A DNA stretch of 10,991 nt from CAZQQN01 sp964549595 (lineage in GTDB: Bacteria; Bacteroidota; Bacteroidia; CAILMK01; CAYYUA01), in the NCBI GenBank assembly GCA_964549595.1, contig CAZJWK010000097.1, forward strand, positions 1 to 10,991. Reading direction: 5' to 3'. The translations under genes were made by a program, and so were the position numbers. The notes beneath the pieces are model-generated. The model saw nothing but the letters and a program-made list of their open reading frames with translations, was not told the origin of the DNA and did not search any database. Below, one piece after another: positions 6,964-10,991 of this stretch (position 1 is the first letter of the stretch; each line of letters begins with the position of its first letter).

Positions 6964-8753
6964 TCATGAAAAAGGGTTTAATCAAGCAGATTGTCCTGGG
7001 TTCGCTCGGATTTTTGCCGGTATTAACGGGTTTTACCCAAGAAAAGGATTATCCCGAAAATTATTTCAGAGACCCGCTCAATATCCCTCTTCGTTTATCA
7101 GGGTCTTTCGGAGAATTAAGAGGAGGACATTTCCATTCCGGATTGGATTTTAAAACCAAAGGTCAAGTAGGGCTACCGCTATATGCAGCAGCCAAAGGTC
7201 ATATTTCCCGGATAAAAGTGTCTCCAGGTGGTTTTGGGAAAGCTTTATACCTTAGGCATCCTAATGGTTTTACGACAGTCTATGCCCATATTCATAGGTT
7301 TAATCAACATATTGCCCGGTTTGTGAAAAAAGTGCAATATGACCGTAAAACTTATGCGTTAAACCTTTATCCCAACAAGAATAAATTTCAGGTAGAAAAA
7401 GGGGAATTAATTGGTTATTCCGGTAATTCCGGAAGTTCCCGAGGCCCACACTTGCATTTTGAGGTTCGCGAAACCAAGACGGAAAAACCGATCAACCCGT
7501 TATTTTTCGGGTTTAATGTGAAAGATTCCCGATATCCAATAATTCGGGGTGTTCGCCTTTATCCTTTGAGCGAAAAAAGCGAGATCAAAGTCAGGTTTAA
7601 CCACCATACCCAAAAGCAGGTAATTTCTCATGGAGAGGCGGTTACCCTTGACGTGGCAAACAAGGGCAATCAATTTTATTTCAAGCATGTCGATGAAATT
7701 TGTGCTGTGGGTAATATCGGTGTTGGGGTGGAAGTGTATGATTACCACGAAGGTTCTCATAATCCTTTGGGTGTTTACCAAATCACTTTGAAAAATCGGG
7801 GAGAATTGGTTTTTCAGAGTACCATCGATAAGTTTAGTTTTGCTAACTCACGGTATGTTAATGCCCATATAGACTATGCGAATAAGGTAAAAAGGAACGC
7901 AAAATACCAGCGTTGCTATATACTCCCCGGTAATGCATTACCATTTTATGAAACCAAAAACAACGGAAAAATAAAGGTGGCAGCCGACCAAATTCCGAAT
8001 TTAAAATTGAGTATAAAGGATACCTACGGTAATGAGTCTATCCTGGACTGGGAATTCAATTATTTAGATGAGTTTCAAACCATCAGTAAGGGAACAGGTG
8101 AAGGAGAAGTGAAACATAGTCACACTACTTTTCCTTTTAACGAGGTTAATAAAATTGAGGAACAAGGCATTAAGCTTCGCTTTCCAAAAGGTGCTTTTTA
8201 TGATACGGTTCATTTCACCCTTAAGAAGCAAAATAACGGGCCGAAGGAATCATTTTCTCCTGTATATGAGGTGCATAATCGTTATACGCCGGTACATAAG
8301 TATTATTCAATGGCCATTAAAGCTTCCGGGGTACCTGTTGAATATCGGGAAAAAGCCTTAATCGCTTTCAGGGATAAGGAAGGAACCATTGAAGCTGAAG
8401 GAGGGCGTTTTGCCAAAGGCTACATAAAAACAAAAACCCGTCAATTAGGCCCTTTTCATATCCGGGTTGATACCGTGGCTCCAACCATTAACCCTGTTAA
8501 TTTTAAGAAAGGTACCAATTTTACTGGCAATAAAGCCATGAAAATCATCATAAAGGATGATTTAGCCGGTATAGAAAAATATAAACCAAAGATAAACGGG
8601 GAATGGGTAAGAATGGCTTATGATGAGAAAAATGATTTATTGGTCTTTAAGGATTTTAGCCGTTTGAAGAAAGGAAATCATGAACTCTTATTAACGGTGT
8701 ACGATAAACAGGGAAATAAAACCACTTTTAAAACCCAATTCAAAAAACTATAA
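6960..8753 (+). CDS. Secreted M23-family metallopeptidase (LytM-type) with long C-terminal region
   Basis: A 597-residue exported protein. Residues 1-27 form a signal peptide (MKKGLIKQ, then a hydrophobic core ending near LTGFTQ) with no lipobox cysteine, so a periplasmic location is likely. The M23 domain spans about 45-185. His59 and Asp63 (HSGLDF) and His166 are the expected zinc ligands, with His164 and His110 as the catalytic histidines (HLHFEVR 164-170, VYAH 107-110). All key residues are present, so the enzyme should be active, typically cutting peptidoglycan stem-peptide bridges. The remaining 400 residues are beta-rich. The last part (about 500-590), with VDTVAPTI, DDLAGIEKY and YDKQGNKTTF, resembles an Ig-like domain. 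No LysM or SPOR domain is seen. The start is ambiguous: ATGATCATG offers codons at 6960 and 6966, and the second gives a more typical signal peptide. Overlap with the preceding gene suggests translational coupling. Confidence 0.92.
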   Translation: MIMKKGLIKQIVLGSLGFLPVLTGFTQEKDYPENYFRDPLNIPLRLSGSFGELRGGHFHSGLDFKTKGQVGLPLYAAAKGHISRIKVSPGGFGKALYLRHPNGFTTVYAHIHRFNQHIARFVKKVQYDRKTYALNLYPNKNKFQVEKGELIGYSGNSGSSRGPHLHFEVRETKTEKPINPLFFGFNVKDSRYPIIRGVRLYPLSEKSEIKVRFNHHTQKQVISHGEAVTLDVANKGNQFYFKHVDEICAVGNIGVGVEVYDYHEGSHNPLGVYQITLKNRGELVFQSTIDKFSFANSRYVNAHIDYANKVKRNAKYQRCYILPGNALPFYETKNNGKIKVAADQIPNLKLSIKDTYGNESILDWEFNYLDEFQTISKGTGEGEVKHSHTTFPFNEVNKIEEQGIKLRFPKGAFYDTVHFTLKKQNNGPKESFSPVYEVHNRYTPVHKYYSMAIKASGVPVEYREKALIAFRDKEGTIEAEGGRFAKGYIKTKTRQLGPFHIRVDTVAPTINPVNFKKGTNFTGNKAMKIIIKDDLAGIEKYKPKINGEWVRMAYDEKNDLLVFKDFSRLKKGNHELLLTVYDKQGNKTTFKTQFKKL

Positions 8754-8758
8754 TAACT

Positions 8759-9223
8759 ATGAGTGAGCTAAAATCAGGGGATCCGGCTCCGGTTTTCAAG
8801 GGTAAAAATCAAAACGGAGAAATGGTGTCATTGAGTGATTTTAAAGGTAAGAAAGTCGTGTTGTATTTTTATCCGAAAGATGACACTCCGGGCTGTACAA
8901 AGGAAGCTTGCAATTTAAGAGATCATTACCAGGAATTGCTCGATCAGGGTATTGAAGTGATCGGTGTGAGCATAGATGATGTATCATCCCATGAAAAATT
9001 TGCGGGCAAATATGATTTACCTTTTCAGCTCATAGCAGATCCGGAAAAGGAAATTGTTAATAAGTATGGTGCTTATGGGGAGAAAAACATGTACGGAAAC
9101 AAGAAAATGCGTACTCACCGGATGACCTTCTTAATCGATGAAGATGGTAATATTGAAAACATCTTCAAAAAGGTTAAAACAGAGGATCATGCCAATCAAA
9201 TTTTGAATGCAGTAAATGGCTGA
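8759..9223 (+). CDS. bcp: Thioredoxin-dependent thiol peroxidase, Bcp/PrxQ type
   Basis: A 154-residue cytoplasmic peroxiredoxin that reduces hydrogen peroxide and organic hydroperoxides using thioredoxin. The active-site stretch YPKDDTPGCTKEAC (38-51) contains the peroxidatic Cys46 with Thr43 and Pro44. Cys51, five residues on, is the resolving cysteine of the PrxQ/Bcp type, as in the E. coli protein. Arg121 in HRMTFLIDEDG (120-130) is the conserved active-site arginine. The length matches the family and the fold is complete. The ATG lies 5 nt after the stop of the M23 peptidase gene, so it is almost certainly the last gene of that operon; a strong terminator follows 31 nt after its stop codon. 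No OxyR-like site or separate promoter was seen in the few available bases. Confidence 0.96.
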   Translation: MSELKSGDPAPVFKGKNQNGEMVSLSDFKGKKVVLYFYPKDDTPGCTKEACNLRDHYQELLDQGIEVIGVSIDDVSSHEKFAGKYDLPFQLIADPEKEIVNKYGAYGEKNMYGNKKMRTHRMTFLIDEDGNIENIFKKVKTEDHANQILNAVNG

Positions 9224-9254
9224 AAATAACCTTTAAATGCTAAAACCTAAAGAC

Positions 9255-9287
9255 AAAAAAAAACCCGGATTTATTCCGGGTTTTTTT
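9255..9287. terminator. Bidirectional intrinsic terminator between convergent genes
   Basis: ACCCGGA (9263-9269) and TCCGGGT (9275-9281) form a perfect 7-bp GC-rich stem around the 5-nt loop TTTAT. Nine A (9255-9263) precede it and seven T (9281-9287) follow, so the stem can extend through A-T pairs and both strands end in a T tract. It lies between the stop of bcp (9223) and the stop of the minus-strand gene (9320), well placed to end both transcripts. Confidence 0.93.
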
Positions 9288-9319
9288 AGGCGAAAATTTT
9301 AGGCTTTCTTATTAAGAAG

Positions 9320-10555
9320 TTATCGATTTCGGTATTTTTCCAGGTCATCCGCAGAACGGAAGTAAATCCAGGCATCATTAATGCCTAAGTCTTTTTTGGT
9401 TTCTTTAAGGGATTTCCTGGCCTTAGCCATGTTTTCATTCTTATTGACATGCACATAATACCACCCCTTATAGTAGTTAAATAAAACTCCAGGCTTGTAA
9501 TCTCCTTTCTCCTCAATTTCTTTAGCAAATTGAATGGCTTTATCCTTATTCTTAAAAGAGCCGATTACATTGATAAAACGCTTGTTGCTAAGCCCTTTCC
9601 GTTTTACCACTTTCTTTTCTGTCTCCCTTATGGTTTTGGTTTCTTCGGTTTCTGCCTCTTTTTCATCTTTACCCTTTTTTACCTCTTTTTTATCCTTTTC
9701 CTTTTCTATTTTTTTCACTCCTTTACCAGCTTCATCGATTTTGTCTTCTAATCGATTTAATTCGGCTTCATTTTCCCAGGTAGCAAGAGAATTTGAGGAA
9801 ATGAGGGTCTGAAGTTTATCCACCTCGGATTTAAGGGAATTTAATCGTTGTTTTTGCTTCTTTTCCAAGTCTTCAATTTGTTTATCATAATCTTCCTGCT
9901 CCCACTCCTTATGGCCCCCTGAAGAAGAACCGAATTTATAGGTTAGGCCTAATGAATAGGAAGCATAACCATCATTAAAACGGTTTCCTGGGGAACTCAC
10001 ATTAAAATTGTCTATGTTATCGCTATTGGCATAGGTATAATTGACATTAAGATTAAGGTCCAGGCGCTGGGAAAGGTAAAATTTTACCCCCCCTCCAAAA
10101 GGATAAACCAACGAGGAACCTGTGTTATCAGGTCGGGGCTCTTCACCTTCCGGGTAATCATCTCTGGTGTCTTCACCATTATTATGAATTTGGCCTACCC
10201 CTCCAAAAGCAAGTAAATTAATTTTGGGTAAGGTTTTGTGTAAATTGGTCAATTGGGATATGTTAAAAACCCCTCTTAAGGAGTATTGAAAATATTGATT
10301 CTCAAATTCCCGGTTATATTGATCTTCTCCACCTCTTAATAATCCTCCTCTGAAATTCCCTTTTAAACCAAATTGGTCGGAAATACTGTATTTCAAACCT
10401 AAATCGCCCGTGGGGCCCCAAAGGCTGTTAATATCGCCATAGGAATAGTTAGCACCACCGGATAAATCCAATGACAAACTACCCGAATTATTTTGGGCTA
10501 TTACGCATAAAGGCAAACTAAAGAGAATAATTAAGTAAAATTTTTTCAGTATCAT
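9320..10555 (-). CDS. Outer-membrane beta-barrel protein with coiled coil and C-terminal SPOR-like domain
   Basis: A 411-residue exported protein with three parts. Residues 1-20 are a signal peptide (MILKKFYLIILFSLPLCVIA, cleaved before Gln21). About 21-208 is a small beta-barrel of alternating, aromatic-rich strands, including SLSLDLSGGANYSY, VYPFGGGVKFYL and YASYSLGLTYKFG; the size suits eight strands. About 218-275 is a charged heptad-like coiled coil, and 276-320 is a Lys/Glu-rich linker. The last part, about 325-400, resembles a SPOR domain: RFINVIGSFKNKDKAIQFAK (326-345), then GWYYVHVNKNENMAKARKSL (364-383). SPOR domains bind peptidoglycan, often strands stripped of stem peptides. I infer that the barrel sits in the outer membrane and the tail reaches the cell wall, a role usually played by an OmpA-C domain. 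No specific gene name is justified. It is convergent with bcp and probably transcribed alone. Confidence 0.85.
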   Translation of the reverse strand: MILKKFYLIILFSLPLCVIAQNNSGSLSLDLSGGANYSYGDINSLWGPTGDLGLKYSISDQFGLKGNFRGGLLRGGEDQYNREFENQYFQYSLRGVFNISQLTNLHKTLPKINLLAFGGVGQIHNNGEDTRDDYPEGEEPRPDNTGSSLVYPFGGGVKFYLSQRLDLNLNVNYTYANSDNIDNFNVSSPGNRFNDGYASYSLGLTYKFGSSSGGHKEWEQEDYDKQIEDLEKKQKQRLNSLKSEVDKLQTLISSNSLATWENEAELNRLEDKIDEAGKGVKKIEKEKDKKEVKKGKDEKEAETEETKTIRETEKKVVKRKGLSNKRFINVIGSFKNKDKAIQFAKEIEEKGDYKPGVLFNYYKGWYYVHVNKNENMAKARKSLKETKKDLGINDAWIYFRSADDLEKYRNR

Positions 10556-10991
10556 AGCTTGTTAATTTTTAGTTTTTGAGGTTTTTTTCTACTATTAAAG
10601 GGGAATAAATCCGTAGTTTTTTACATCGACTCAATTTCAATTACAAACCTAATAAAAAATGAAAATTTAATACAATATTTATGGACAAAATTCTCCAAAA
10701 TAAAGTAAGAGAAATGAATAGTTAAAAAAATAATCCTGATTCATGTATTTTATAATTCATTTTAGTAAAAGCAAAATTTAGGGGTTTCCCTATTTGAAAA
10801 TTAAGGGTTTTGAAAAGGAGAGATTTTGAAATATCGTAAGCCCAAGAACAGGACTCACAAAGGACCCTGCTAAAAAAAACGGAACAGATTTTATTAAATA
10901 TCCTGTCTATATCCCTATAATTCAATTATCTAATTGGATTTTTAAAAGACTAAGCAAAATACTTCCCCTTTGTTGTCCCTTCTAAATAAAA
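10556..10991. other. AT-rich non-coding stretch upstream of the barrel-SPOR gene
   Basis: These 436 bases run from the start of the minus-strand gene to the right edge. Apart from the promoter candidate near 10644-10675, I see no gene, tRNA-like fold, direct repeat array or clear hairpin. A 67-codon open frame on the minus strand (10925-10722) has no recognisable family or leader and looks accidental. A neighbouring gene probably begins beyond the right edge. Confidence 0.6.
10644..10675 (-). promoter_or_regulatory. Candidate promoter of the barrel-SPOR gene (TTG-N21-TAGGTTTG)
   Basis: On the minus strand 10651-10644 reads TAGGTTTG, an exact TAnnTTTG match. A TTG (10675-10673) lies 21 bp further upstream, the right spacing for a Bacteroidota -33 element. 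Transcription would start near 10638, leaving a leader of about 80 nt before the ATG at 10555. Of the promoters proposed here it is the only one with both elements. Confidence 0.55.

Noticed and set aside
4598..9223. The idea that the peptidase, FAH-family enzyme, M23 peptidase and peroxiredoxin form a new defence or biosynthetic system
   Set aside because: All four belong to common housekeeping families with intact canonical motifs, and no effector, sensor, toxin or transporter accompanies them.
9530..9812. Two overlapping plus-strand frames with long hydrophobic Phe/Leu/Ser-rich translations that look like membrane proteins
   Set aside because: They are antisense to the Lys/Glu-rich linker of the barrel-SPOR protein; the complement of AAA and GAA codons reads as Phe- and Ser-rich sequence and mimics membrane segments.
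10722..10925. A 67-codon minus-strand open frame in the right-hand AT-rich region
   Set aside because: No recognisable domain, no signal peptide, no promoter motif at a suitable distance, and a composition expected of random AT-rich sequence.

Overview
The window looks like an ordinary chromosomal segment of a free-living member of the Bacteroidota, most likely a Cytophagales-type lineage. The evidence is moderate to low GC, A-rich leaders without Shine-Dalgarno motifs, TAnnTTTG-type -7 promoter elements, a DUF5606 protein (a family I know only from Bacteroidota), and an outer-membrane barrel protein ending in a SPOR-like domain. The lineage is an inference from these traits. No rRNA, tRNA, CRISPR array, insertion sequence or phage gene was seen.

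Layout, left to right. (1) The first 67 bases hold the start of a minus-strand gene that runs off the left edge; only 22 codons of a hydrophobic N-terminus are visible. (2) After an AT-rich gap with two small hairpins lies a large minus-strand gene (412-3798) for the fused acyl-CoA mutase IcmF: a B12-binding domain, a MeaB-type GTPase and a mutase domain in one 1128-residue chain. (3) A 220-bp divergent spacer carries one good TAnnTTTG match for each direction. (4) To its right, on the plus strand, come a DUF5606 protein with an acidic tail (4019-4513), an M3 oligoendopeptidase (4598-6322), a FAHD1-like fumarylacetoacetate hydrolase-family enzyme (6352-6963), a secreted M23 metallopeptidase (6960-8753) and a Bcp-type peroxiredoxin (8759-9223). 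The last four are tightly packed (29-nt gap, 4-nt overlap, 5-nt gap) and look like one transcription unit. (5) A strong symmetrical hairpin flanked by an A tract and a T tract (9255-9287) separates this unit from a convergent minus-strand gene (9320-10555) for an outer-membrane barrel, coiled-coil and SPOR protein, which has its own promoter candidate. (6) The last 436 bases are AT-rich and hold no convincing gene.

How the genes fit together: IcmF and the FAHD1-like enzyme belong to central carbon and acyl-CoA metabolism (branched C4 acyl-CoA isomerisation; acylpyruvate or oxaloacetate turnover). The M3 peptidase probably recycles cytoplasmic peptides. The M23 peptidase and the barrel-SPOR protein act at the cell envelope and peptidoglycan. 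The peroxiredoxin removes hydroperoxides. The grouping looks like mixed housekeeping rather than a dedicated pathway. I found no convincing new defence, mobile or biosynthetic system; the most interesting items are the barrel-coil-SPOR architecture and the conserved but uncharacterised DUF5606 protein.
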